A DNA stretch of 64,000 nucleotides from CADCTP01 sp963849885 (GCA_963849885.1 CAWKIV010000020.1:186001-250000); one strand, 5' to 3'; shown: positions 1 to 8,209, counted from the first letter of the stretch. Translations and numbers: made by a program. The notes: a model not told the origin generated them from the letters alone.

Positions 1-348
1 GAAGGTGCCCTCCGGCGCCTCGGTCAGCCGGAAGGCGGAGAAGGCGGCGGTGCTGACCAGCAGCACGGTCAGCGGGTACCGCCGGCGCAGGGCCAGCGGC
101 AGGCCCATCAGCAGCCCGGAGACGTACCAGACCGGTCGGGTCGGAGGCACCTCCTGGCCGAGCGTGACCAGGGCCTCCCGCAGCGGGCCGGTGTCGATCC
201 ACATGCTGGTCAGCACGGCGGCCGTCACCGCGACCGCGAGCAGGGTGTCCGCCGCCAGCGGGTGCGCCCGCAGCACGTCCCGGACCGCGCTGACGGCGCG
301 GCGCAGCCCGGCGGTGGGGCCGGGCCGGACGGTGGACGGGGACGGCAC
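1..348 (-). CDS. Two-component sensor histidine kinase, N-terminal fragment
   Basis: The gene starts at a GTG and runs off the left edge of the window, leaving 116 residues. The visible part is a membrane sensor region with hydrophobic stretches around residues 30-50 and 70-105 and the segment LPLALRRRYPL, typical of the N-terminal membrane domain of NarL-type actinobacterial histidine kinases. The HisKA_3 and ATPase domains would lie outside the window. A TACGGT -10-like element (355-360, minus strand) lies six bases before the GTG and suggests a leaderless transcript. The signal sensed and the partner response regulator cannot be seen. The kinase call rests on family resemblance of the membrane domain only. 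Confidence 0.6.
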   Translation of the reverse strand, partial: MPSPSTVRPGPTAGLRRAVSAVRDVLRAHPLAADTLLAVAVTAAVLTSMWIDTGPLREALVTLGQEVPPTRPVWYVSGLLMGLPLALRRRYPLTVLLVSTAAFSAFRLTEAPEGTF

Positions 349-433
349 GGCGCGACCGTAACCCCGGCCGGGGCCGCCCGTCGTCCGTCCCGGGACGGAG
401 CCGGACCGCCCGTCCTGGGGTAGAAATGGCGGG

Positions 434-2062
434 GTGACGTCCCTGGTGCTCGGCCCCATGCTGCGGCACGTCGACCAGACCTCCGCGACGGTGTGGGTCG
501 AGACGTCCGACCCGTGCACGGTGACGGTGCTCGGCACCGAGCAGCACACCTTCCAGGTCGGCGAGCGGCACTACGCGCTGGTCTGCGTGGAAGGCCTGCA
601 GCCGGGCTCCACGACGCCGTACGAGGTGCACCTCGACGGGGAGAAGGAGTGGCCGCCGGCGGACACGAAGTTCCCGGTGCCGCGGATCCGGACGCTGCAG
701 GAGGGCCGGCCGGTGCGGCTCGCCTTCGGGTCCTGCCGCTACGCCTCGCCGCTGTCGGTCACCAGCGACGGCCGGTACGGCACCGACGCGCTGGACTCGT
801 ACGCGCGGCTGCTCGCCGACACCCCGGACTCCGACTGGCCGGACGGGCTGCTGCTGCTCGGCGACCAGGTGTACGCGGACGAGACGTCGCCGATCACCCA
901 GGACGTGATCCGCCGCCGGCGGGACGTGTCCAAGCCGCCGGGGCTGCAGGTGGCGAACTTCGCCGAGTACGCCGAGCTCTACAACGAGTCGTGGGGCGAC
1001 CCGCTGGTGCGCTGGCTGTACGCCACCGTGCCGACCGCGATGATCTTCGACGACCACGACGTGCACGACGACTGGAACACCTCGGCCATCTGGCGCGAGC
1101 GGATGCGCGGGACCAGCTGGTGGCAGGAGCGGATCACCGGCGCGCTGTCGGCGTACTGGGTCTACCAGCACCTGGGCAACCTGTCCCCGGCGGCGCTGGC
1201 CGAGGACGAGATCTACCGGAAGGTGTGCGCCGCCGACGGGGACGTCGGGCCGCTGCTGCACGACTTCGCCGCGGCGGCGGACCGGGAGGCGGACGGCGAG
1301 AAGGGCTACCGGTGGAGCTACCGGCGGGACTTCGGGCCGGTGCGCGCGGTGGTGGTCGACTCCCGCTGCGGCCGCATCCTGGACGACCGCGAGCGGGCCA
1401 TGGTCGGCGGCAGCGAGGCGCGCTGGATCGAGTCCCAAGTGGACGGTGACGGCGAGCTGGACCACCTGCTGGTGATCTCCTCGCTGCCGTGGCTGCTGCC
1501 GCGGGCGGTGCACGACCTGGAGTCCTGGGACGAGGCGCTGTGCGCCGGCGCGCGCGGCCCGCGGATGGCCCGCTTCGGCGAGAAGATGCGGGAGGCCGCG
1601 GATCTCGAGCACTGGGCGGCGTTCCGGGCGTCGTTCGACTGGCTGGCCGGCGTGCTGGAGGGGGTCGCCCGCGGCGACCGTCCACCTGCGACGGTCTGCG
1701 TGCTGTCCGGCGACGTGCACCACCAGTACGTCGCCGAGGCGGAGTGGCCGGAGCCGGTGCGCAGCAAGGTCTACCAGATCGTCACCTCGCCGCTGCACCA
1801 CTCGGTGCCGATCAGCCAGCGCACCGTCTTCCGGCTCGGCTGGAGCCGGCAGCTGGAGAAGCTCACCAAGACCCTCGGCCGGTGGGACGACGTGCCCGCG
1901 CTGCCGCTGACCTGGCACAAGATCGCCGGCCCGTACTTCGGGAACTCGCTGGGCACGCTGGTGCTGGACGGCCGGTCCGCGGTCTTCGGCCTGCAGTGCG
2001 CGGTGACCACCCACCAGCAGGAGGACCGGATGGAGCCGGTCACCGAGCTGCGGCTGGCCTGA
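434..2062 (+). CDS. PhoD-like alkaline phosphatase / metallophosphatase family protein
   Basis: A 542-residue protein of the PhoD-like metallophosphatase superfamily, which hydrolyses phosphomono- or diesters with a metal centre. Metal-ligand blocks are visible in order: FGSCR near residue 98, GDQ near 143, DDHD near 206, and GDVHH near 426. There is no clear signal or Tat peptide, so it may be cytoplasmic, unlike classical secreted PhoD; an N-terminal beta-sandwich-like segment (1-90) precedes the catalytic domain. The GTG start is chosen because a TAGAAA element lies seven bases upstream, a leaderless arrangement. It is convergent with the following GNAT gene. The substrate is unknown. Confidence 0.85.
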   Translation: MTSLVLGPMLRHVDQTSATVWVETSDPCTVTVLGTEQHTFQVGERHYALVCVEGLQPGSTTPYEVHLDGEKEWPPADTKFPVPRIRTLQEGRPVRLAFGSCRYASPLSVTSDGRYGTDALDSYARLLADTPDSDWPDGLLLLGDQVYADETSPITQDVIRRRRDVSKPPGLQVANFAEYAELYNESWGDPLVRWLYATVPTAMIFDDHDVHDDWNTSAIWRERMRGTSWWQERITGALSAYWVYQHLGNLSPAALAEDEIYRKVCAADGDVGPLLHDFAAAADREADGEKGYRWSYRRDFGPVRAVVVDSRCGRILDDRERAMVGGSEARWIESQVDGDGELDHLLVISSLPWLLPRAVHDLESWDEALCAGARGPRMARFGEKMREAADLEHWAAFRASFDWLAGVLEGVARGDRPPATVCVLSGDVHHQYVAEAEWPEPVRSKVYQIVTSPLHHSVPISQRTVFRLGWSRQLEKLTKTLGRWDDVPALPLTWHKIAGPYFGNSLGTLVLDGRSAVFGLQCAVTTHQQEDRMEPVTELRLA

Positions 2063-2081
2063 TCGTCCTCTGTGGACGGTC

Positions 2082-2734
2082 TCAGCCCGGGGCTGGGGCT
2101 TGGGCTGGGACCGGGGTGCGGCCGGGTGGTAGGCCGACTCCGGGGTGCCGGCGGCCAGCAGCCGCTCGAGCGCGTACTCGACGCCCTCCCGCCAGGAGAC
2201 CGTGGTCCGCAGCTCCAGCCGCAGCCGCGGGAAGCGCGGGTGCGGCCGGACCGTCTTGAAGCCGACCGCCAGCAGGTGCTCGGCCGGCAGCATGCACCCC
2301 GGCCGCTCCCAGCGCAGGTCGCCGAAGGCCTCGAGCGCCCGCACCCCGCGCAGCCGCAAGTCCTCGGCCACGCCCTGCACCAGCATCCGGCCGAGCCCGG
2401 ACCCGGCCAGCTCCGGCCGGACGAAGGCGGTCATCAACAGCACCGCGTCCGGACTGACCGGACTGGTCGGGAACGCGAACGACCGCGGGCTGTACGCCGG
2501 TGGTCCGTAGAGCACGTAGCCGGCGGCGAGCCCGTCCACGTACGCGACCTTGCCGCAGCTGCCCCACTCCAGCAGCACGGTGGAGACCCAGGCCTCCTTC
2601 TCCAGCGCGGTGTCCCCGGCCTCCCGGGCCTGCTCCCGCTCGACCAGACCCAGCTCCCAGAAGACGCACCGCCGGCATCCGCGCGGCAGGTCGTCGAGGT
2701 TGTCCAGGGTGATGTTCGCGAGCTTGCGGGACAC
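2082..2734 (-). CDS. GNAT family N-acetyltransferase, 3' end unclear
   Basis: Translation from GTG 2734, preceded by a strong GAGGAGGG ribosome site, begins MSRKLANITLDNLDDLP and contains a Cys-rich start (CRRC), and the acetyl-CoA loop RPELAGSGLGRM, so it is a GNAT acetyltransferase of about 200-215 residues. The substrate is unknown. Oddly, this frame has no stop codon anywhere between 2734 and the left window edge; it stays open antisense through the whole PhoD-like gene. The nearest sensible stop is a TGA at 2082-2084 in the neighbouring frame, just after a CCC-rich Pro/Gln tail, so a one-base indel near 2090-2130 is likely. The end given here is that TGA. It is divergent from the aminotransferase gene. 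Confidence 0.7.
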
Positions 2735-2859
2735 GGCACGCCCTCCTCGATCCATGGTCGCCGTCTACCGGCCCGGGCGGAAGGGCCTGCTGAATCGAAG
2801 CGGCCTGCCCGGATGCGGTCGTTAGACTCGACCGGACGCCCACGCAGGAGGCTCCAGGC

Positions 2860-4161
2860 ATGTCCGGCAACACGCTCGACCCCTACTCCGGCCGATACGC
2901 GCAGCGCACCCGCGGCCTCGCCGTCTCCGAGATCCGTGCCCTCTTCTCGGTGGCCAACCGGCCGGAGGTGGTCTCGCTCGCCGGTGGCATGCCCTACACG
3001 GCGGCCCTCCCGCTGGACGCCGTCGGGTCGATGCTCGGCGAGCTGGTCGCGCACAACGGCGCCGCGGCATTGCAATACTGCGCGGGCCAGGGCGACGAGC
3101 GGCTGCGCGAGCGGATCTGCGACGTCATGGCGCTGGAGGGCATCACCGCCGCGTCGGCCGACGACGTGGTGGTGACCGTCGGCTCCCAGCAGGCGCTCGA
3201 CCTGATCAGCCGGGTCTTCCTCGACCCGGGCGACGTCGTGCTGGCCGAGGGGCCGTCGTACGTCGGGGCGCTGGGTACGTTCGCGGCCGCCGAGGCCGAG
3301 GTGGTGCACGTGCCGCTGGACGCCGACGGGCTGATCCCGGCGGCGCTCGCCGAGACGCTGGACGCGCTGGCCACGGCCGGCCGGCGGGCGAAGTTCCTCT
3401 ACACCGTGCCCAACTTCCACAACCCGGCCGGGGTGACGCTGGCGGTCGAGCGGCGGGCGGAGATCCTCGCCCTGTGCGAGCGGCACGACCTCCTGGTCAT
3501 CGAGGACAACCCGTACGGGCTGCTGGGCTTCGACGGGCAGACGCTGCCGACACTGCGGTCGCTGGCGCCGGAGCGGGTGGTCTACCTCGGCTCGTTCTCC
3601 AAGACCTTCGCCTCCGGGGTGCGGGTCGGCTGGGCGTACGCGCCGCCGGCGATCCGCGACAAGCTCGTCCTGCTCAGCGAGTCGCAGGTGCTGTGCCCGC
3701 CGATGCTGTCCCAGCTCGCGGTCGCCGAATACCTCGACACCCAGCCGTGGCGGGAGCAGATCAAGGTCTTCCGCGAGCTCTACCGGGACCGCCGGGACGC
3801 CATGCTCGACGCGCTGGAGGCGCTGATGCCGCCGGGCTGCACCTGGACCCGGCCGGACGGCGGCTTCTACGTGTGGCTCACCCTGCCCGACGGGCTCGAC
3901 GCGAAGGTCATGCAGCCGCGGGGCATCCACGAGCGGGTCGCGTACGTGCCGGGGATCGGCTTCTACGCGGACGGGTCGGGGCAGCGGGAGATGCGGCTGT
4001 CGTACTGCTACCCCCCGCCGGAGCGCATCCGCGAGGGGGTGCGCAGACTAGCCGGCGTGGTGGAGCAGGAGCTGGAGCTGCGGGAGACCTTCGGGCCGCA
4101 CGGTCGGGACTTCGTCGAGCGGCGCCGGGCGGGCTCGACGCCCGGCCCGGAGCTGGCGTGA
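2860..4161 (+). CDS. PLP-dependent aminotransferase (class I/II, LysN/MocR-like)
   Basis: A 433-residue fold-type I pyridoxal-phosphate aminotransferase without an N-terminal HTH domain, resembling 2-aminoadipate/valine-type transaminases. The Schiff-base lysine lies in GSFSKTFASGVRVGW (about Lys248), with the upstream YTVPNFHNPAG and EDNPYG motifs of this family. AGGAGG eight bases before the ATG supports the start, and TAGACT at 2823-2828 is a plausible -10. Its stop overlaps the GTG of the D-Ala-D-Ala ligase-like gene, so the two are translationally coupled. The pairing suggests amino-acid or peptidoglycan precursor metabolism, but the substrate is an inference. Confidence 0.85.
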   Translation: MSGNTLDPYSGRYAQRTRGLAVSEIRALFSVANRPEVVSLAGGMPYTAALPLDAVGSMLGELVAHNGAAALQYCAGQGDERLRERICDVMALEGITAASADDVVVTVGSQQALDLISRVFLDPGDVVLAEGPSYVGALGTFAAAEAEVVHVPLDADGLIPAALAETLDALATAGRRAKFLYTVPNFHNPAGVTLAVERRAEILALCERHDLLVIEDNPYGLLGFDGQTLPTLRSLAPERVVYLGSFSKTFASGVRVGWAYAPPAIRDKLVLLSESQVLCPPMLSQLAVAEYLDTQPWREQIKVFRELYRDRRDAMLDALEALMPPGCTWTRPDGGFYVWLTLPDGLDAKVMQPRGIHERVAYVPGIGFYADGSGQREMRLSYCYPPPERIREGVRRLAGVVEQELELRETFGPHGRDFVERRRAGSTPGPELA

Positions 4162-5147
4162 GCGCCGGGACGGTGTCGGAAGCTGACGCCCGGGCCGGGT
4201 CGGCGACCGACCTCACCGCGGTGGTGCTGGCCGGCGGGCTGGCGTACGAGCGGGACGTGTCGATCCGGTCCGGCCGGCGGGTGTGCGAGGCGCTGAAGGC
4301 GGCCGGCGCGTCCGTCCAGGTCATGGACGCCGACGCGGCGCTGCTCGGCACGCTGGCCGCGGACCGGCCGGACGCGGTGTTCATCGCGCTGCACGGCGGG
4401 TCGGGCGAGGACGGCGCGCTGCGGACGGTGCTCGACCTGATCGGCGTGCGGTACGCCGGCTCGGACGCGGCGGCCTGCCGGGTGGCCTGGGACAAGCCGA
4501 ACGCGAAGGCGGCGGTCCGCGCGGCCGGGCTGTCCACGCCGGACTGGGTGGCGCTGCCGCACTCGACCTTCCGCGAGCTGGGCGCGGCCGCGGTGCTGGA
4601 GCGGATCGTCGACCGGCTCGGGCTGCCGCTCATGGCCAAGCCGGCGCAGGGCGGGTCCGCGCTCGGCGCCCGGCAGATCGTCTCCGCCGCCGAGCTGCCG
4701 GACGCGATGATCTCCTGCCTCTCGTACGGGGACACGGTGCTGGTGGAGCCGTACGTGGCCGGAGTCGAGGTGGCGGTGTCGGTGGTCGACCTCGGGGACG
4801 GGCCGGTGGCGCTGCCCGCGGTCGAGATCGAGCCGTCCAGCGGCGTCTTCGACTACGCCTCCCGGTACACGGCCGGCACGACGACGTACCACACGCCGGC
4901 GCGGCTGGACGCCGATGTCGCGGCGCGGGTCGCCGAGGTGGCCGTCCGGGCGCACACCGCGCTCGGGCTGCGTGACCTGTCCCGGACCGACGCGATCGTC
5001 ACGCCGGCCGGGACGGTCGAGTTTCTCGAGGTGAACGTGTCACCCGGGATGACCGAGACCTCCCTGCTGCCGATGGCGGTGGAGGCGGCCGGGCTGGAGC
5101 TCGGGTCCGTCTGCGCCACGCTCCTGCGGCGGGCGGCCGCCCGCTGA
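4158..5147 (+). CDS. D-alanine--D-alanine ligase family ATP-grasp protein
   Basis: A 329-residue ATP-grasp enzyme. The family signature LHGGSGEDGALR is near residue 78, ATP-binding segments MAKPAQGGSALG follow in the middle, and the metal-binding C-terminal EVNVSPGMTETS is near 291-302. Family members join two D-alanines (or related amino acids) with ATP to make the peptidoglycan stem terminus. The GTG start overlaps the preceding TGA (GTGA), giving a two-gene operon with the aminotransferase. Whether this is the housekeeping ddl is uncertain because actinomycetes usually keep that gene elsewhere; a paralogue acting on another dipeptide is possible. Confidence 0.8.
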   Translation: MSAGTVSEADARAGSATDLTAVVLAGGLAYERDVSIRSGRRVCEALKAAGASVQVMDADAALLGTLAADRPDAVFIALHGGSGEDGALRTVLDLIGVRYAGSDAAACRVAWDKPNAKAAVRAAGLSTPDWVALPHSTFRELGAAAVLERIVDRLGLPLMAKPAQGGSALGARQIVSAAELPDAMISCLSYGDTVLVEPYVAGVEVAVSVVDLGDGPVALPAVEIEPSSGVFDYASRYTAGTTTYHTPARLDADVAARVAEVAVRAHTALGLRDLSRTDAIVTPAGTVEFLEVNVSPGMTETSLLPMAVEAAGLELGSVCATLLRRAAAR

Positions 5148-5229
5148 CACTCACGTCAGCGAAGTGCGGAGGCTGCCGCACTCGACCGCCCGCTGACGCT
5201 TTCGTCAGTGGCGTGCGGCAGGCTGCCGC
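5143..5229. repeat. Tandem imperfect palindromic repeat, probable operator/attenuator
   Basis: Two 37-38 base copies, 49 bases apart, lie between the ligase-like gene and the nitroreductase. Each starts with an inverted repeat (GCTGAC...GTCAGC in copy one, CTGACG...CGTCAG in copy two) and ends with AGGCTGCCGC. Copy one includes the ligase stop codon; copy two ends just before the nitroreductase ATG. The arrangement fits a duplicated regulator-binding site or an RNA hairpin pair controlling the nitroreductase; which one cannot be decided from sequence. Confidence 0.55.
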
Positions 5230-5231
5230 CC

Positions 5232-5828
5232 ATGGAGTTCCAGGAAGTCGTCCGGCGCCGGCGCATGGTCCGCAACTACGACCCGGACCGGCCGGTGCCG
5301 CCGGACGTGCGGGAGCGGATCCTGGCCAACGCGCTGCGGGCGCCGTCGGCGGGCTTCTCCCAGGGCTGGGCATTCCTCGTGCTGGAGTCCGCCGCCGAGC
5401 GCTCGCGCTACTGGGAGGCGACGGTCACCTCCACCGAGCCGGACCCATGGCTCACCGACCTGCAGCGTGCGCCGCTGCTCATCGTCGCGCTGTCCCACCG
5501 GCAGGCGTACCTCGACCGGTACGCGGCGCCCGACAAGGGCTGGACCGACAAAGACGAGGCCCGCTGGCCGGTGCCCTACTGGCACATCGACACCGGCTTC
5601 GCCGCGCTGCTGATGCTGCTCACCGTGGTGGACGAAGAGCTGGGGGCGTGCTTCTTCGGCGTGCCGCCGGAGCAGATTCCTCCGCTGCGGGCGACCTTCG
5701 GCATCCCCGACGAGTACATGCCGATCGGGACCGTCTCTGTCGGCTACCGCGCACCCGACCGCCGGTCGCCGTCGCTCCGGCGCGGACACCGGCCAGTCGA
5801 GGACGTCATCCACCGCGGCGCCTGGTGA
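5232..5828 (+). CDS. Nitroreductase family protein (FMN oxidoreductase)
   Basis: A 198-residue flavin-dependent oxidoreductase of the nitroreductase family. The N-terminal MEFQEVVRRRRMVRNYDPDR carries the RRRxxRxY/F phosphate-binding motif, followed by NALRAPSAGFSQGW, the FMN-contacting segment. In the related F420-linked group this fold reduces or dehydrogenates small substrates; the substrate here is unknown. An in-frame ATG was preferred over an upstream frame start because the family motif begins immediately there and copy two of the palindromic repeat ends directly before it. The repeat suggests dedicated regulation. Confidence 0.85.
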   Translation: MEFQEVVRRRRMVRNYDPDRPVPPDVRERILANALRAPSAGFSQGWAFLVLESAAERSRYWEATVTSTEPDPWLTDLQRAPLLIVALSHRQAYLDRYAAPDKGWTDKDEARWPVPYWHIDTGFAALLMLLTVVDEELGACFFGVPPEQIPPLRATFGIPDEYMPIGTVSVGYRAPDRRSPSLRRGHRPVEDVIHRGAW

Positions 5829-5905
5829 GCCTTGCGGTCACCGGCCCTCGGATGGCGCTGACGCTGGGGCTGAACGACGCGCCGAATGGGTAGCGTCTGA
5901 TCGCC

Positions 5906-6478
5906 ATGGACACGCTGCCGCTCGCCATCGCCAACGGGTGGGCATCCGGCATCAGCGCGTACGGGGTCGTCTTCCTCGTCGGGTTGATGGGCCGGGCCGG
6001 GCTGGCGGACACCCCGGCGGCGTTGCAGCGGACGGACGTGCTCGTCTTCGTCGGCGTGCTGCTGGTGGTGGAGTTCGTCGCCGACAAGATTCCGTACGTG
6101 GACTCGCTATGGGACAGCGTGCACACGTTCATCCGGCCGACAATCGCGGCCATCCTCGGGGTGCTCATCGCCGGGGACGCGTCCACGTTGGAACAGGCGA
6201 TCGCCGCCACCGGATCAAGTGTCATGGCGCTGCTGAGCCACCTCGCCAAGGGCGGGTTGCGGCTGGCGGTGAACACCTCACCGGAGCCGGTCACCAACGT
6301 GGGTACCAGCCTGGCCGAGGACGGGGCGGTCGTCGGGATGACGCTCCTCGCCTGGCAGTTCCCGTGGGCAGCGGCGATCCTCGCGATCATCCTGCTCGCC
6401 ATCGGGTTGACCCTGGCCGGATTCCTGTTCTCTCGGATCCGGCGCGGGTTTACTCGACTCCGACGTCGTTTCACGTGA
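5906..6478 (+). CDS. DUF4126 family membrane protein
   Basis: A 190-residue integral membrane protein of the DUF4126 family, function unknown. Hydrophobic segments are visible near residues 8-30, 45-62, 85-100, 115-130 and 150-178, with a strongly basic cytoplasmic C-terminus (SRIRRGFTRLRRRFT). ADKIPYVDSLWDSVHTFIRP is the most family-like stretch. A TAGCGT -10-like element nine bases before the ATG suggests a nearly leaderless transcript. Its TGA stop lies inside a perfect parS site, so the gene end and a ParB-binding site are physically superimposed. Confidence 0.85.
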   Translation: MDTLPLAIANGWASGISAYGVVFLVGLMGRAGLADTPAALQRTDVLVFVGVLLVVEFVADKIPYVDSLWDSVHTFIRPTIAAILGVLIAGDASTLEQAIAATGSSVMALLSHLAKGGLRLAVNTSPEPVTNVGTSLAEDGAVVGMTLLAWQFPWAAAILAIILLAIGLTLAGFLFSRIRRGFTRLRRRFT

Positions 6479-6481
6479 AAC
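6468..6481. promoter_or_regulatory. parS site 1 (ParB-binding palindrome)
   Basis: GTTTCACGTGAAAC is a perfect 14-base match to the bacterial parS core. It spans the stop codon of the DUF4126 gene and lies just upstream of the VOC gene ribosome site. It is about 10 kb from oriC, where centromere-like parS sites normally cluster. Confidence 0.95.
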
Positions 6482-6492
6482 CAGGAGAGCGT

Positions 6493-6900
6493 GTGCTGTC
6501 CAACCGCTCCATGCCGGCGTCCGTGGTGATCCCCGAGTTGCCAGTCCGCGACGTCACTGCGGCGAGCGCGTGGTTGAGCACCGCCTTCGGCATGACGCCT
6601 CGGCTGGTGATCGGCAACCACCGGATCCAGATGACGGTGCCTAGCGGGGGAGGGCCGGGCGAGTTCGTCCTTGTCGGCTCGGCGTCAGCCGCGCCGGCTT
6701 CGGTGATGATCCGCATCGAGGACGCGGAGGCGCACTGCGCCCGTGCTCGGTCCGCCGGCGCGACGATCCTCAGCGAACCGACCAGCTACCCGTACGGCGA
6801 ACGCCAGTACACCGCCGTCGATCCCGACGGCCACCGATGGACCTTCTCCCAGACGCTCGCCGACGTCGATCCCACCACGTGGGGCGGCGTCCTCCCCTAG
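6493..6900 (+). CDS. VOC/glyoxalase family protein
   Basis: A 135-residue vicinal-oxygen-chelate fold protein: two beta-alpha-beta-beta modules with VIPELPVRDVTAASAWLSTA at the start and the closing YTAVDPDGHRWTFSQ typical of glyoxalase/dioxygenase-like proteins. GTG 6493 is chosen because AGGAG lies six bases upstream; ATG 6511 is an alternative. The ribosome site sits immediately downstream of parS site 1. The substrate is unknown; VOC proteins range from glyoxalase I to antibiotic-binding proteins. Confidence 0.8.
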   Translation: MLSNRSMPASVVIPELPVRDVTAASAWLSTAFGMTPRLVIGNHRIQMTVPSGGGPGEFVLVGSASAAPASVMIRIEDAEAHCARARSAGATILSEPTSYPYGERQYTAVDPDGHRWTFSQTLADVDPTTWGGVLP

Positions 6901-6916
6901 TCCATCTCCGCCCCCT

Positions 6917-6930
6917 GTTTCACGTGAAAC
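6917..6930. promoter_or_regulatory. parS site 2
   Basis: A second perfect GTTTCACGTGAAAC, 17 bases after the VOC stop codon, in an otherwise non-coding gap. Confidence 0.95.
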
Positions 6931-6942
6931 CCGGCCTTCCGC

Positions 6943-6956
6943 GTTTCACGTGAAAC
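6943..6956. promoter_or_regulatory. parS site 3
   Basis: A third perfect GTTTCACGTGAAAC, 26 bases centre to centre from site 2 (about two and a half helical turns). The remaining gap up to 7164 shows only a TAGGGT -10-like element for the next gene. Confidence 0.95.
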
Positions 6957-7164
6957 CCTGCCACCGACATCGACTGCCGCCCTATCGGCTCCCGTGACAC
7001 ACACCGGGCAGCGTGAGACGCAGTCGACGAGGCTGGTGCTCCGCCGGTCTCAGCGGTGTGGTTCGCCGAGGGGTCGGCTGTAGACACGGTGCGCCGTGCG
7101 CGCGCGCGATGCTCGCGGTGGGCGGCAGGGGAGGGTAGGTGGCGTCGGGGATAGGGTCCGGAGC

Positions 7165-7761
7165 GTGCTGCTGGAGCGGCGGGCGCGGGAGGGAATCCTC
7201 GCCGGCTCGGTGACCGTGCTCTATCGCCGGTGGCGCCGGGCGCAGGTGGTGGCCGGGCGGAGCTACCGCACGGCGGCCGGGCTGATCGCGGTGGACGCGG
7301 TCGAGGTGGTCGATCCGGCCCGGCTCACCGATGCCGATGCGACGCCGGCCGGCTACGACTCCGCGGAGGCGCTCCGGGCGGACCTGCGCGGTGCCGCCGG
7401 CGATCCGGTCTTCCGGCTCACGGTCCGGCCGGCCGAGGGACCGGACCCGCGGGAGCAGCTCGCCGCGAACGCCGACCTCTCACCCGCCGACGTCGCCGAC
7501 CTGGACCGCCGGCTGGACCGGCTGGACCGCGCCAGCCCGACCGGGCCGTGGACGACGGCGACCCTCGTCGCGATCCGCGACCACCCCGGCCAGCGGGCCG
7601 GCGACCTCGCCGTGGCGGCCGGCCGGGAGACGCCGCCCTTCAAGCTCGACGTCCGCAAGCTGAAGGCGCTCGGCCTGACCCACAGCCTGACGGTCGGCTA
7701 CCGGCTCTCACCCCGCGGCGAGGCGTACCTCCGGCTCCGCCCGCCTAGTGCAGGAACTTGA
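7165..7761 (+). CDS. Conserved hypothetical protein, ASCH-like N-terminus and winged-helix-like C-terminus
   Basis: A 198-residue protein I do not recognise by name. The N-terminal half (residues 1-85) resembles an ASCH-type RNA-binding fold (GILAGSVTVLYRRWRR...GRSYRTAAGLIAVDAVEVV). The C-terminal half reads like a small winged helix (DHPGQRAGDLAVAAGRE followed by FKLDVRKLKALGLT and a YRLSPRGEAYL wing). This is an inference from pattern only. GTG 7165 is preferred because TAGGGT (7152-7157) lies seven bases before it, a leaderless arrangement, and the upstream frame is low quality. The 3' end overlaps the convergent gdx gene by 17 bases. Confidence 0.65.
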   Translation: MLLERRAREGILAGSVTVLYRRWRRAQVVAGRSYRTAAGLIAVDAVEVVDPARLTDADATPAGYDSAEALRADLRGAAGDPVFRLTVRPAEGPDPREQLAANADLSPADVADLDRRLDRLDRASPTGPWTTATLVAIRDHPGQRAGDLAVAAGRETPPFKLDVRKLKALGLTHSLTVGYRLSPRGEAYLRLRPPSAGT

Positions 7762-8059
7762 GCCCGGCGACGCAGCCGATGATCCCGACGAGCAGCAGGA
7801 CCTTCGCCACCGACGCCGCCTCGCTCCCGGTGAGCATCGCGTAGGCCGCGGTCAGCGTGGCACCGATGCCGACCCAGACCGCGTACGAGGTGCCGACCGG
7901 CAGGTCACGCATGGCGTAGCCGAGGCCGAGCATGCTCAGCACGAGCGCCACCACGAAGACGGCCACCGGCACCGGCCGGCTGAGCCCGTCGGACTTCCCG
8001 AGTGCGGTGGCCCAGACGGCTTCGAGCACGCCGGACGCCACCAGAACGAGCCAGGACAT
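7745..8059 (-). CDS. gdx: Small multidrug resistance family guanidinium exporter (Gdx/SugE type)
   Basis: A 104-residue four-helix SMR transporter. The conserved membrane glutamate is in SGVLEAVWATALG (Glu13), and LPVGTSYAVWVGIGA is the Gdx-type signature. Gdx proteins act as dual-topology dimers exchanging guanidinium for protons, exporting toxic guanidine. The assignment to guanidinium rather than quaternary ammonium is strengthened by a guanidine-III riboswitch in the leader. AGGAG before the ATG supports the start. The gene is convergent with the preceding hypothetical gene. Confidence 0.9.
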   Translation of the reverse strand: MSWLVLVASGVLEAVWATALGKSDGLSRPVPVAVFVVALVLSMLGLGYAMRDLPVGTSYAVWVGIGATLTAAYAMLTGSEAASVAKVLLLVGIIGCVAGLKFLH

Positions 8060-8072
8060 CGAGGTCTCCTCT

Positions 8073-8116
8073 GGCGCCGTCTTGTCGCACACCGGGTACG
8101 GCACCGCTCGTCCGGG
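8073..8116 (-). ncRNA. Guanidine-III (ykkC-III) riboswitch
   Basis: On the minus strand the leader of gdx reads CCGGACGAGCGGTGCCGTAC, then CCGGTG...GACAAGACGGCGCC. This matches my recollection of the guanidine-III pseudoknot: CCGG pairs with CCGG, and the loop GCCGT pairs with ACGGC near the 3' end. It ends about 14 bases before the gdx ATG and overlaps the zone of the ribosome site, so guanidine binding probably controls translation. Confidence 0.88.
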
Positions 8117-8209
8117 AGCCCACGCCGGGGCTCTGGCCCGATTCTCGCACCGCTCGCCGCCCCCGGACCGGCTCATCTGGTGGCGTTCGCCACCGCCCCG
8201 GCAAGGTGG

